In this document: positions 1 to 12,083 of the stretch, in pieces
Numbering within the stretch: position 1 is the first letter of the stretch
How the letters are laid out: every line of letters starts with the position of its first letter
Origin: Pyropia yezoensis
Lineage: Eukaryota; Rhodophyta; Bangiophyceae; Bangiales; Bangiaceae
Reading direction: 5' to 3'
Assembly (NCBI GenBank): GCA_009829735.1
Contig: CM020620.1
Location: 11,529,420-11,593,419, forward strand
Length of the DNA: 64,000 nt
Program-made: the position numbers and the translations under genes
The notes under the pieces: model-generated
Seen by the model: only the letters and a program-made list of their open reading frames with translations
Databases searched by the model: none
Told to the model about the DNA's origin: nothing

Positions 1-707
1 CGGGGAGCGAGGCGCGGCACGCGCCGACGCGGCGCCCCCCGGCCGTCGGCCCGCGCGCGCACGCGCGTGCGCGGGGGGGCACGACGGGTGGGGGCACGGG
101 TGTGGAAGGGGCGGCACGCCCTCGCGGGTTACCGTCCCCGTTTCGCCCCCCCCCCGCCCCTCCTCTCTCTTTCTCCTTTCCCCTCACTCTCATTTCCTTC
201 CCCCTCTTTTTGAGCCCCCCCCCACCACCTCCACCACCCACCCCCCCCGGTCCTGCTTCCGCTCCGCCGTCCCTCCGCAGGCCACCCCTCCTTCCCCTCT
301 CCCACCCCTCCCCCCCATTTGCCTCCACAGCGGCCGCGACAGCGGCGGCCGACCATGCGCCGGGCGCACCGGCCGTGCGCAGCGACGGGCGACGCTACGG
401 GCGGGGCGACAACGACGACGGCGGCCGTGCGTCCGCCACGCTGATGCTGTGTGGTGCCGACGCGGCGGACGCAGCTGCAGCGGGGACCGTGTGCTCTTTG
501 TTTTTTGCGTGTGTTTGGCTGGCCCGCCCGCGCGGCGCGTGCGGCCGCCCCTGGTGGTGACGACCCCGCCGCGGTGGGCATCCACCCCCGGGGGGCCCCC
601 GCCGCCACCGCCCCGCGCCGCCGACGTCGACGCAGCAGCCGCCGCTCGGCCGGCCCGACCCAGTGCCCAGGGGCCCGCCGGCGCCATAAGGGGACGGACC
701 CGCCGTC
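1..707 (+). promoter_or_regulatory. 5' region and pyrimidine-rich leader of the OGT-like gene
   Basis: GC-rich sequence with no supportable gene. About 120-345 is strongly C/T-rich on the + strand, with long C runs and CTCTCTTTCTCC-type blocks. The same strand-asymmetric pyrimidine leader precedes most other genes here, so it is probably promoter or 5'UTR. No TATA box is visible. ORFs on both strands are low-complexity and show no domain. Confidence 0.4.
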
Positions 708-3700
708 ATGGCGGCGGTCGCTTACCTTGCCGGCGGCGCCGGCACGCGCTCCGTCGGCGGCGGCGCCGACGAGGAGCCCCCCCCGCGCCGCCGCCGCCGG
801 CTGCCGGCTGCCGACGCACCCCCGACACCGTCGCCGGTGGCGGCGCCGCTGTGGGCCGCCGGCCGCTCCGCCACCGCCGGCCTGGACGCCTGGGCCGCGG
901 AGGCCACGGCGGCGCTGTCACCGCTGCCGCCGGCGCTGCCGCCGACGGTGGCCCGGCTGCCGCTGGCGGTGGAACTCCTCTCCGCGGCGTTGGGCGACCC
1001 CAGTGCGGGGGCGTCGACGGGTGGGTGGGCGGGGGGGTTGGGGGTGGGCGGGGGCGGAGGGGGGTGGTCCCTGCCTGGGGGTGGTGGCCCCCTGGTGGGG
1101 GTGGCCGCCGGGGAGGCGGGCGGGCTTGCCGACCACGCCGCTGCGGCAGCCGCCGCGGCCACCGCCGCCCCCGCCGCGGCGCCCACCTCCCCGCTAGTGT
1201 ACGATGAGGAGGCGGCGTTTGTGCGGTCGTCCCCCCATGGGGGGGGGGGCGGAGTGGGCGACCGCCTCCTCCCGCCGTCGCTTCTGCTGCCGACGCTGCC
1301 ACTGGCGGTACCGCTGCCGCCGGCACCGCTGCCGCCTCGCCGGGGCTCCTCATTCCTGGAGACGCTGCGGCCGTGGTCGGGCGGCACCGCCACCAGCCGC
1401 TACGCTGCCCCCTACGCGACATCGGCGGCGGCGGCACCCGCCGCGGGGCGGTCGGCGGTGACGGCGGCGATGGCGAGCGCGGGCGCCTACCCGTCAGCCG
1501 GGGGTGGGGCCACGTTTAGGGAAGGGGGGAGGGGGGAGGGAGGAGCTGGAGGCCGGGACGACCGCCTTCACCGCCGGCCCCGCCGCCGCGCCTCCCAGTA
1601 CGGGCCAGCCGCGGACCGCGGCGGCGGCGACCCGTACGGCGTGTCGTTCAGGTCCGGAGGCGGCGGCGGTGGAGCGGCCGGCCCTATGTACGGCGCGCCC
1701 GCCGACGGCCGGGGGGTGGGCGCGCTGACGACCGCCGCGCCGCCGCCGCCGAGGGGTGGGGGTCCCGTCTATGGGCCGACTGGCCTCGCTCGACGGCCAT
1801 CCCGGTCCCGCTGGGAAGGTCCGCCCGGCGAGGATGGGCAGGGTGCGTCGACGGCGGTGTCAGCGGCCGCAGCGGTGCCAGTCGCGTCCCTCTACGCCCC
1901 GTTTTTGGCCGCGCCTGTCGGCACGGCGGCAGCGACCGCGACGGCGCCGTACGGGCACCCGCCATCTGACGGGCAGTCAGGCGGCGAGCGGGCCGGGCCT
2001 GCTGCAGGCCACGCCACGTCGACGTTGGCGGTGGGGCGGGTGGGCAACCGCCACTCCACCGCTGAGCCGTCGCCACTTCCGCCGTCGCGGCCCGCGGTGA
2101 CAATGGTGCTGTCCCCGCTGCAGCGGCCGTATCTTCAGCACCGGCCGCTTCTTCCGTCGGCGCCGCACCTTCCGCAACAGCAGCAGCTGCACCTCCCACA
2201 GCAGCCGCAGCTGCCACCGGCGCAGTCGCACCTGCCGCGGGCGCAGCAGCCGCACCTGCCATCACAGCAGCAGCTTCTCCATGCGTCCCAGTCGCACCTG
2301 CCGCCGGCCCAGCAAGCACAGCAGCCACCGCAGCAGCCACCGCACCTGCAACCGCAGCCGCACCTGCAACCGCAGCCGTACCTGCCGCCGGCGCCGGCGC
2401 CGCCACCCCAGGCGCCGCCGCAACTGTACACGCACGCCCTGGCGTCGACTCCACTGCCGCTGCAGCTGCATGGTCACCGTCAGCAGCATCCCCAACACGC
2501 GGCAGGTGGGGCCGTGCACGGGCTGCACGCTTCTAGCGAGCTATCTGCGGCCTCCTACCCGTACATGCCGGGCGTGTACGGCCAGCAGCATTCAGATGTG
2601 TACGCCGGCGGTGGGGCGCCGGACGTGGCTGTGGCGGCCGTGGGCCTGTCGGCTGGACCACCCGACATTGCTTGCCTGGGCCCGCCCGCCCACACGGGGG
2701 CGGCTTTGACCGTGGGCGGTGGTGGTATTGGTGGCGGCGGCGGCGTTGGCCTCAACGCCGACTCCTTGCTCCTCCAATGGGTTCGGCTGGCAGCGGACTG
2801 TGAGGCGCGCGGGGAGGCTGTACAGGCGGTGGAGCTATACGCCTTGGTCGCCAACACCCTCACCTCGGCGGTGGCGTCTGGGTGTGCTGTTGGGAGTCCC
2901 GCCGACGCCACCCTCCACACGATAGCGCAGGTGGTGAGCGTTGCGCTGATGCGGCTGGGGCGGGTGGCGGCGGCGGTGCCCGCCCTCCAGGCGGCGCTGA
3001 CCCTGTGCCCGCAAGCCGCCGAATCCCACTACCTGTTTGCAGTGGCCGCGGCGGCGGTGGCGTCCCCGCCGGCCTCGGTAGTCGCACACCTCCGCGAGGC
3101 GGTGCGGCTGTGCCCGTCTTACGCAGACGCCCACAATAACCTCGGCATTGTTCTTCGCGCACTCCTGCCGAGTGACCCATCGGCTGCGGCGACGACGACG
3201 GCAACAGCGGCAGCGGCGGCGACGGCGGGGGTGGTGGCCTCGTCGGGCGTGCTCCTTGGCTGCCCGGTGCCCCTCCCCGGAGATCCCGAGGCGTCGTTTC
3301 GGTCAGCCTTGCAGGCCGCTCCGTCCCACGCGGCCGCGCTCAACAACCTGGGCAACGAGCTCCGCGCCACCGGCCGGTCGGCCGACGCCCTCCAGGCGTA
3401 CCTGCAGGCAGTCCAGGCCGCGGCCTCTGCTGGGCAACATGGCCACCGCGATGACACCCACGGTGGTGGCGGTGGCGGCGGCAGCGCCCTAGTGGGTCTG
3501 TCCCCCGTTGGCCGGCTGACGCTCTCCACCGCGCTCGTTTCCCCGACCGCCCTCTCTGGGATTACGTACGTATGCGCGACGCAGCTACCCGGGGAGGTGT
3601 TGGTGACGGCGCACACCAACACGGGCGCGCTGCTGCGGGAGATGGGAGACTCCCCACGTGCCTTGTCGCACTACCGCGCCGCTCGGGCGGCGTCGGCGTC

Positions 3701-6700
3701 GTCACCGGCAGCGGCATTTGGGCTCGCCGCCGCCCTCCGTGACACGGGCAAGCTGGAAGAGGCGTTACCGCACGCGCGCGCGGCCGCCGCGGCGGCTCCC
3801 CACTGTGCCGTGTCCCTGCTGGCGCTGGCCAACAACCTGAAGGACTGCGCGCGGGTGGGGGAAAGTATTGGCGTGTACCTGGGCGCGCTGGCGCTGGCTC
3901 CCTTGTCAGACGAGGCATTTTGTCAGCTCGTCCACGCGCAGTCGCTCGTGTGTGACTGGGCGGGCCGGGACATGCGGATGCCGCGGCTGATTGCCATTGT
4001 CGATGCCGCGCTGGCCACCTTTTACGCCTCCCCGGTGGTGGCCCGCCTAGCCCACCCTTCGGTTCTTGCCGACATGCGGCGGCGGGCACTGCCACGGGAG
4101 GCGGCGGCGGTGGCGGGCGTCCCCGCGAGTGCGGGGGCCTACGGGGGGGGCCCGCCGGCGCAGCTGCATGACGCGTACACCGAGCTTCACACACGGGCGG
4201 TGCGGGTGGAGCTGGAGGCGGCACTGCGCCAGCGGGAGCAGCTGGAGCACCACGAAGCCGAGGTCGCCCGTTGCCGCGACTTTGAGCACCACCAGCAGCG
4301 GGTGTACGCGGCGCAGGTGGCGGCTCAGCAGCAGCAGCAGCTGCGTCAACTGTATGAACAGCAGCAGCAGCGGCAGCGCCCCCACCACCACCACGTGTCG
4401 TCGTCGGGGGGGACCTGCTACCCTGACTCGGGGCGCCCGTTGGGCCCCCCCGCGGTGGCGGCGGCAGCGGCGGCGGCGGCGGCGGTGGGGGCGCCCGCGC
4501 CGGGTGCCGCCTCTGCCTATGCCCCGCGGCCGGCCTATCCCGCGTCGGGCGATGCGTCGATGGGTGCCGCCGCCGCCGGCACTAGGAGCGGGGGCGTGCC
4601 CCCACCCGCCCCCTCGCTCGTCCACGGCTCGGTCATTACCGTGGCGTCGCTGCCGCCGCTCCCTGTGGTGCAGCCCTTCCACGCGCTTATCTACCCCCTT
4701 GAGCCGTCCACCTTTCGTGCCCTGGCGGGCGCCTATGCCGTCTATGCCGAGGCGCTCGTCGCGACGCTCCCACGGGCGGTGCAGGTGTGGCTACCGCCGG
4801 AGCGCCGCGCGTGCTGCGCGCACCCCCCGTTGCCCCCGGTACGGTCGCACGGTGCTGCGGCGTCGGCTGCGGGGGGCTACCCGCCCCCCACCAGCGCACC
4901 GGCGCGGCCGACGGGTGGAGGCCCCCGCGTCGCTGACGGCGGGGGGGCGGGGTGTGCTGCCTCCCACGGGGGTCGACAGTCGCGGACGCCCTATGCGCCT
5001 CACGACCAACGTGACACGGTCGACGGGTCGTGGCGGGGTCCACCAACGGGCAGTACCGGCGGTGTCAGCGGCGCGTCGACTGGGCGCCTTTCGTCGTCGT
5101 CGGCAGCGGCCGCTCACCCCTACCCAGTACATGGACACACCCCGAGGGCCCCGCCGGCGGTGGTTTCTGTGCTTCGCTGCCCCGATGCGCGGCGCCCCCA
5201 CCGGCTGCGAGTCGGCTACGTGTCGTCGGATTTTGTCAACCACCCGTACGCCCACCTGACGCGCTCTGTCTACGGTCTCCATGCGGCGGGGTGTGCGGTC
5301 GAGTGCTTTTGCTATGCCCTCACCCCCGCCGACGGCTCTGCGTGGCGTGTCCACATTGAGGCGACGGCGGAGCACTTCCGAGACATTTCCGGGATGGACA
5401 CGGCGACGGCGGCAGCGGCGATTGCCGCCGATGGCCTCCACGTCCTCGTCAATGCAAATGGGTACACCAAGGGCGCTCGCTCCGAGCTGTTTGCCCTTCG
5501 TCCGGCGCCCGTACAGGTCTCCTTCATGGGCTTTGCGGGCACCATGGCCGCCCGCAGCATTGACTACTCCCTCACTGACGCGGTGGTGACGCCCCCAGCC
5601 ACCCGCTGCGCCACCTACGCCGAGCCGCTGCTGCTCCACCCCCACTCGTACTTTGTGTGTGACCACGCGCAGTCGGCGGCGCTCGATGTGTCGGCCGCGC
5701 CCACGGCCGCTGCCGCTGCCGCCGCCGCCGCGGCGGCGCCGCCCCCCGTGGTGAGCCGGGCGCGGTACGGGCTGCCCGAGGACGCCTTCCTGTTCATCAA
5801 CTTCAACCAGACACACAAGCTGGACGCGTCGACCTTTGCCATGTGGGCCCGCATCCTCCACGCGTGCCCGCACTCTAAACTGTGGCTGCTGCGCTTCCCG
5901 GCAGATGCCGAGCCTCGCATCCGTGCGACCGCTGCGGCGCACGGCTTGCCGGCGGACGCTATCATTTTCACGGTACGTGCCTCGTCGGGAGCGGGGGCGT
6001 TGGTGAGAAAGGTGTGCTTTTTTTTTTCTTCTGCTTTTCGTCTCTCGGAGCGGTCCTTCCCAGGCATGGTGGCCTTGTGTTTGATGTTGGTACCCTGTGT
6101 GTCTGGCCCAGGCAAATGCACCGCGTGTGCGGCGGTTGCCGCCGTGCCATGTTTATCTCGGCGTGCTAACGCTGTGCGTCGTCCTCTTTCCCTCGCGTTT
6201 TTTCAGCGGTACTGCTTGCTGGTGCTCCGTTGTGTTCTTAACCCCGCCCCCTGCACCTCCTTCCCCACAGGACGTGTGCGGAAAGGCTGAGCACATTGCG
6301 CGATCGGCGCTGGGTGACCTCTTTCTCGACACCCCCGCGTGCAACGCGCACACGACCGCGACGGACGCCCTTTGGTCGGGGGTGCCCCTGCTGACGCTGC
6401 CGGGCGTGTCGCAGGCGTCGCGGGTGGCCGCGTCGGTCCTCACCGCCGCGGGCGTACCAGACCTCATCGCCCCGACGGCCGCCGCGTACGAGCAGATGGC
6501 CGTCTCGTTGGCCGGGGGGGGGGGTGGCGGTAGGGGTAGCGGCCGGGGTGGGGCAGCGGCGGCGGCGGCAGCGTCTGGCAGCGCTCCCCCTCCCGCCTTC
6601 CGGGGCAGTGCACAGCTGGCGTCGCTGCGCGCGCGCCTCGCCACGGCGCGGACATCGCCGCTCTTTGACACCCCCCGGTGGACGCGCAACACCGAGGCGC

Positions 6701-6804
6701 TCTACTGGGCCGCCTGGGAACGCTACGCCGCGGGGCAGCCGCCTGCCACGCTCGAGGGCGTTGACGTGGCGGGGCCAATGTTGCCGCGGGCAGCGGAGCC
6801 CTGA
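708..6804 (+). CDS. OGT: O-GlcNAc transferase-like protein (TPR + GT41), two exons
   Basis: Predicted UDP-GlcNAc:protein O-linked GlcNAc transferase (GT41, OGT/SECRET AGENT type), nucleocytoplasmic. Exon 1 is 708-5972 and exon 2 is 6271-6804, joined in phase 0. Residues 1-685 are Ala/Gly/Pro-rich with a Gln/His/Leu/Pro block near 490-600. About 687-1110 holds TPR helices, several with the NNLG signature. A charged Gln-rich coiled coil and His run follow (about 1170-1235). The catalytic part begins near 1320 (FHALIYPLE), then VGYVSSDF near 1497 with its conserved HP, NGYTKGARSELFALRPAP, and FNQTHKLDA with the catalytic-type Lys. After the intron come CLDTP-like FLDTPACN and HTTATDALWSG, the UDP-binding loop. 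These match OGT/SEC well; SPINDLY O-fucosyltransferase is the alternative. It is far longer than usual (about 1,930 aa) because of low-complexity insertions. Without splicing the frame runs on to a stop at 6290. The start is the ATG after the C/T-rich leader. Confidence 0.9.
5973..6270 (+). other. Intron of the OGT-like gene
   Basis: 298-nt phase-0 intron. The donor is ACG|GTACGTGCC and the acceptor CTTCCCCACAG|GAC. Removing it joins the IIFT end of the Lys-containing catalytic block to DVCGKAEHIA, as the OGT family order requires. The intron is T-richer than the exons and has stops in frame with exon 2. Confidence 0.88.
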
Positions 6805-9597
6805 AGGCGGTGCTCCCCGCCCGCGCGCGCGCGCGCCGGGAGCAAGGGAGGCGTTGACGTGAGGTGACGGGCCCTCGCTTTTCGTGGGCGCCTTATGGCC
6901 GTGCCAGCCTCCGGGGCGGTACCGGTTGACCCTCTCGCCCGCCTTTTTTGCTGAATTTGCCTTGCCGTCCGCTGGCCACCGGTGGGCCGCGGGGCGGGCG
7001 CATGGCGCCCGTTTTTTCCTGCCAATTTTTTTGAGAGGCTCCCCCGGCTTGTACTTGTCGTGGCAAACGCCGTTGTGTCACCGCCCCGCGCGCCTACACG
7101 GCGCTGGCGGTGGCGTGGCGGCGGCGGCAGCGGCCGCGGGGCGACGTCTTTTTGGTGCGGTCGCTGTAGAGGAATGAAGCGCCCGTGGTGTCGGCAGTCA
7201 ATCCCTCGTCCTCCCTACCGTCCTTCTTGTCCTCCCGGCCGGCTTCGCGAGTGGTGTGGGTGTGGTGCCTACGCACCAACCCACCCCCCCCGGTGGTCGC
7301 GTGGGTGTGGGTGTATGTCGCGTCTCGTTTTTTCCGCGTTTTCTATTTTTGTTGGCGGATGGGTAGCGCGGCGGGGTCACCTGGCGGTTGTCACTCTTTC
7401 GCAGTGGCGCCCACGGTGAGAGGAGCCCGACGGCGCTGCGCCGCCCGTGGTGCGTGCCGCGCCGCGCCGCCTCGCCACGCCACGCTACGCCACTGCGACT
7501 GTCCCGTTCCTGGGTGCGTCCCCTGTGTGGGAGGACTGCCCCGGTGGCTGCCGCTGAGTCCAAGTGGGGGGGCGGGAGGGGCAACCGCGCGCCGCGCGCT
7601 CGCTCGTTCCCCCCCCCCTCTGAGAAAAACGGGCGGCGGTGGCGCGCGCCGTGGGCCGTGTAGCGGGCACCGCGGCGAGTGTTGCGTTTGTGTGTTTGTG
7701 TGTGTGTGTGTTGCGTTTTTCCCTCGAGCGCGGTCGCCCCACTCCCTTTTGGTGGAAGAGGGGGGTGACCACCAACGGCACCCCTGATCTATCGCGGGCT
7801 GCCGACGGTATCCACCCCCCCCTCCTCCACGCAAGCCGCTGTCCGCCCCCCCCCCCGACGTGGGGGCATTTTTGATTCACGGGCGTCGACGGCCGCCCGG
7901 CCCTTCAGCCGCCGCCGCCGCCGCCTGGCGTCGTGTCGGTGGCGGCCGCCGCAGCCGCCATCGATGGGGTGCGCCCGGTGCCCCTGTCGCCCCCACACTT
8001 GTCGCTGCTGCCGCCGCGTCGCCGCCACCGCTGTCCGCCTTTGCCCGCCGCTGTTGCTCCCCTCCGTCTGGTCATCGTCTGCTGGCGCGTTGAGAAAACG
8101 CGAGCCCATCGCCGCATCCTGCCGCAGCGTCGAGTCTCAGGGCGCGGCCCCGCTGCCTCAGCGCGGCCTGTGTGTACTGCCGCCTCGCCGCCGCTGTGGA
8201 CGCACGCCGTGCGGCGCGCCCAGGCCGGTTGCCGTCAAAGGGGGCGGTGTTCGCGGCCGCGCCCTCCCGCTGGCTGGCCGCGCGTCGGACGCGCCTCCGG
8301 CGGTCGGGTGCACGCACAGGGAGGGGGGATGCAGCCGGTAGTGTAACTGACCGCCGCCGCGGCCGACGCCGCGGGCCGACCGGGCCCACACGTGCACGTG
8401 TGGATACCCTTCAGCGGCACATCTGGGGTCGGAGCTGGTGCGGGCCGCCACCGCCCTGGCCACCCACCCGTTGCCAGGCGAGACCCAGTGGCCGACGGGC
8501 TGCCTCTCTCAACCTTCACAGCCCCCGAGCGCGGGCACCCCGCCGCCCCGACGGCCCGACGCCCCACACCAGCCACTCCACCCTCGCCCCGTGCCGCGGC
8601 TCCGACGATACAGCGCTCTTGGTAGCGAAGAAGTCCCCTGGAAAAGGCAGGCAGATGGAAACTCGCGACGGATGGGATCACGCTGACCCTGAGAACTGCT
8701 GGATGTGGGCTTTTGCGGAAACCAACCCCAATCTGGGTAGATGAAAACTCTTGAGCGGGGCACATGGTACAGGGGCAGTACAGCACGTATGTTCTGTATG
8801 TATGTATGTACAACTGTATGTATGTACATACATACATACATACATACATCCGGGTACCAGATGTGTTCTGTACTGTACAGTACAATGGCAACGGAGCTCT
8901 TCCGGCCCGGCACGGTCACGAGAGGCCGACGGTTGACGGCGCCCCGGCCGGCGGCCCGACGCAGCGTCACATACAGCGGCCACGGCGCGTAATGTGTTGT
9001 TCGTCCATGGCCGCCAACCGCGCTTTCCAGCCTGTGGCCAAGGGTGCGTCCGGCCACTGCGTCGGCCGAGGCAACGATTCCGCCCGACCCACACCCCGCC
9101 CCGCCCACCTCCTCCCCTCGCGACCGCGACCCCCACCCCAGCCGCCACCGCCACCGCCACCGCCACCGCCACCGCCACCGCCTCGAGGAGGCCTCCCCGG
9201 GAAGCCCACCCGACCCCTCGTCCCCGCGCTGCCGCCGCGCCGCGCGGCGCCTACCTACCTCGCCCCCACGGGCCGGCGCGTCGTGCAGGCGCACCCAGCG
9301 CTCCCCCGCGGTCATCGCGTCGTGGCCGTGCGGGGTGGCGGTGGCGGGCGCCCGCCGCCTCCCCCCCCCTTTGTCTCCCGCTCTTCCCCACCACCCCCCC
9401 CCCCCCCCCCCCGCCGACGGTGGGGGGAAGCCGCAGCCGCCGCTCCCCAGTCCCACGTTTTCCCTAGCCTACCACGCTGTATTCCCCCCCCTCCCGTCCC
9501 GTTGCTTGCCAACGACGCGCCGCCCGCTCCTGCTCCCCTCTCTCTCCTCTTCCACCTACCCCACCCGCCACCCCCCTCCCCTTCTTTCCCATTGACC
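6805..9597. other. Intergenic region, OGT-like gene to GT7 gene
   Basis: 2.8 kb with no credible gene. It begins with a CG dinucleotide run just after the OGT stop and contains CGCCACGCCACG-type repeats (about 7470-7495) and a TG microsatellite near 7695. At 8796-8884 there is a TATG/CATA hairpin and a GTAC palindrome. About 9130-9185 is a CCGCCA repeat. The last 250 nt, before 9598, are pyrimidine-rich. ORFs on both strands are compositionally driven. Confidence 0.5.
8796..8884. repeat. TATG/CATA hairpin followed by a perfect GTAC palindrome
   Basis: A (TGTA)n arm around 8796-8812 is followed within about 10 nt by a complementary (CATA)n arm at 8824-8850, which can form a long stem-loop. 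The perfect 16-bp palindrome TGTACTGTACAGTACA lies at 8869-8884. It parses as TA-CTG-TA-CAG-TA flanked by TG and CA. The same motif class recurs at 13.0, 28.0, 35.2, 35.4 and 40.6 kb. Confidence 0.85.
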
Positions 9598-12083
9598 ATG
9601 TCCGCCCCCCCCCGGCGCCCCCCCCGGCCGTGGCTTCCCCCGCGGCTCCTTCGGCCCGCCCGCCCCTGGCTCCGCGCCGCCGCCGCCGCCGCCGCCGCCG
9701 TATCCTTGCGCGGCCGCGGCAGCCGCAGCCGCGGGCCGCCGTCGGCCGCCACCCCCACCGCCGCCACCGCCGCGCGCGCCGTGGCGGTGGTGGTGGCAGC
9801 GGTGGCGCTCGCTGCCGCCGCCACGGTGGTGCTGGAGGGGGGGCTCACCGGGAGGGGTGGGGGCGGCGGGGGGGGGGTGCCGCCGCTAGCCCGCGCCACC
9901 GCCGCCGACGGTGGTGTTGGCGGCGGCAGCGGCTATGCCACGCTCGAAACGGACGGCGGCGGTGGGGGTGCCCGGCGGCGGGTGCCGCTGCTGCGGGGCT
10001 CCCTGCTCGCCACCACCCGCCTGTCGCGCATCCCCTTTCCCCGCCCCGCCGCGGCGGCAGCGGCGGTGGCGGCCGGCGGGGACACCACCGGCGGCCTGCT
10101 GGGCGGCAGCGGCGGCAGTGGCGGGGGTACCACCGTCGCCGCCGCAGCCGCCGGCACCACCGCCACCACCGCCACCACCACCGCCACCACCACCGCCGCC
10201 GCCGCCGCCACCGGCGGCAGCAGCGGCAGCAGCAGCAGCAGCAGCAGCCACGACACGTGCGCCCTGGTACGGCGGCACGCCCTGTCAGACGCCACCACCA
10301 CCCCCTGGTCGGCGGTCGTCTACACCCGCTCCGCCCGCACCGTCTACACCCTCCACTCGCCGGCGGGGTGCGCGCTGGGGGGGGTGGGCGGCTGCGCGCC
10401 CGACGTGGCGGGGGACCTTGCCGCCGCAGAGGTGGTGGCCGCCGCCGCCGTGGGGGGACTGCTCGCCGCCGAAGGGGCGGGGGGGGGGGGGGTGGGGGGC
10501 CCGCCCGGCCCCCCCCCCCCCACACCCGCTGCCGGCGGCACCCGCGGCGCACCGTCTGGTCGGTGGTGGCCCCCCTGGGGGGGAGCCGCCGCCGCCGCCC
10601 CCGCCGGGGACCCCCCCACCGCCGGCAGTGACGGCGGGGAACGTGCCCCCCCCCCCCCCCCCCCCCGCCCCCCCCCCCCGGCTGGTCTGTCGGCCGTGCC
10701 GACTACCGGGTCACCCGGGCGGCGGGGGTGGAGGTGCGCCTCCACGCCCGCTACCTCCGCGGCGGGGTGGACACCCTGGCCGCCGTCACCGTCGGCCGGG
10801 GCCTCGACGGCGGGTGCGTGGTGGGGGTGGAAGAGGGGGTGGCCCGCCCGTCGGCCGTCCCCCTGACCGTCGTGGTACCGCTGGCGGGGCGGGCCGCCGC
10901 CCTGCGTCGCTGGCTGGCCACCTTTGCCGCCGCCCGCGCGTCGGGGCGGGTGGCGGTGGTGGCCATCCTGGCCGTCTATGAGGGCGGCGCGGGGGGGAGC
11001 GGGGGGGGTGGCGGCGGCGCGTCGGCGGCGGTCGAGGCGGTCAAGCGGGTGGTCCGCGACGCCCGCCTGCCGGGCGTGCACGTGGAGGAGCAGGACGGCG
11101 TGCCGCCGGCCGTGACGGTGGTAGCAGCGGCGGGGGGTGGCGGCGGCGGCGGCGGCGGCTTTTCGCGTGCCGCCGCGCTGCGGGCGGGGGCGGCGGCGGC
11201 GGCGGCGGACGCGCTCCTCTTTTTCGCCGACGTGGACGTGGCGTGGGGGCCCCCCACCCTCGACGCGTGCCGCTACGCGGCCATCCGGGGGGTGCAGGTG
11301 GGCTTCCCTGTCATGTACGGCCTGTACCCGGGGGTGGGGGAGGCGGACCCGGCCGCCGCCTCTGACGACGGGGACGGCGGGGCTGTGGTGGCCGCTGCCG
11401 CCGCCGCCGCCGCTGCCGCCGCTGCCGCGGCTGCCGCCGCCGGGGAGCCCACCCCTACCCCCCTCCCCGTGACGGGCCCCGCGGCGAATGTGGGCGACTG
11501 GCGGGCGGGCGCCTATGGCCACGTGTGCGTGTACCGGGCCGACTTTTTCGGCGCCGCCGGCGGCTATGCCGACGCCGCCACCGCGCCCGCGGGGTGGGGG
11601 TGGGAGGACGTGGCGCTCTACCAGCGCCTCGCCGGCGCCGCCGCCACCGGCGCCGCCACCACCGCCACCGTCACCACCGGCGCCACCACCGCCACCACTG
11701 CCACCACCGACACAGCCCCCTTGGCCACAGGCGGTGCCACCGGCTCCACGGCGCGGGGGGGATTCCCCCCGCGCGCGTTGCCCCCCCCCCCCCCCCCTCC
11801 CGTGCTGGCCATTGTGCGCGTCCCCGAGCCGGGCCTCCTCCACGGGTGGCACCCCAAGGGGTGCACCGCCGTCCGGCCGGGCCTCCGCCGCGCCTGCCTC
11901 CACACCGCCCGCCTGTCCATGGGCGCCCCCGACGTGCTGGCCGCCGCCCTCCTCGACGCGGGCATTGCCGACACGACCGCCTGGGGGGGGCTGGCCCGGG
12001 ATGAGGGGGCGGCGACGCGGCAGCACGCGGCGGCGGTCGCCCGCATGGCGGCTGGGGGGGGGGGGGGGCGGGGAAGGGGGTGA
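9598..12083 (+). CDS. GT7-type chondroitin synthase / GalNAc-transferase-like protein (frame break)
   Basis: Probable Golgi type II glycosyltransferase of the chondroitin N-acetylgalactosaminyltransferase family. The start at 9598 (TTGACCATGTCC) follows a C/T-rich leader. Residues 1-59 are basic and cytosolic, about 60-79 form a signal anchor ([17 protein letters not shown]), and a low-complexity stem follows. The catalytic region has FSRAAALRAGA, the metal-binding DxD in LLFFADVDVAWG (Asp codons 11229 and 11235), GVQVGFPVMYGLYP, a WRAGAYGHVCVYRADFFGAAGG block, GWGWEDVALYQRL and LHGWHPKGC. This order is that of CHSY/CSGalNAcT enzymes. The N-terminal frame and the frame encoding WSVGRADYRVTRAAGVEVRL onward differ, and the change falls in the C tract at 10646-10679. 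In animals these enzymes extend glycosaminoglycans. In a red alga a role in sulfated galactan or other wall polysaccharide synthesis is inference. Confidence 0.85.
10646..10679 (+). other. Poly-C tract at a reading-frame change in the GT7 gene
   Basis: Twenty-one C residues, one G, then twelve C. The signal-anchor half of the gene is read in one frame up to here and the catalytic half in another immediately after. The change equals one missing C. No convincing GT-AG intron spans it, so an assembly or replication-slippage length error is likeliest. Confidence 0.65.

Noticed and set aside
8796-8850. TATG/CATA repeats as a telomere or CRISPR-like array
   Set aside because: A simple tetranucleotide microsatellite hairpin without spacers or telomeric TTTAGGG-like units.
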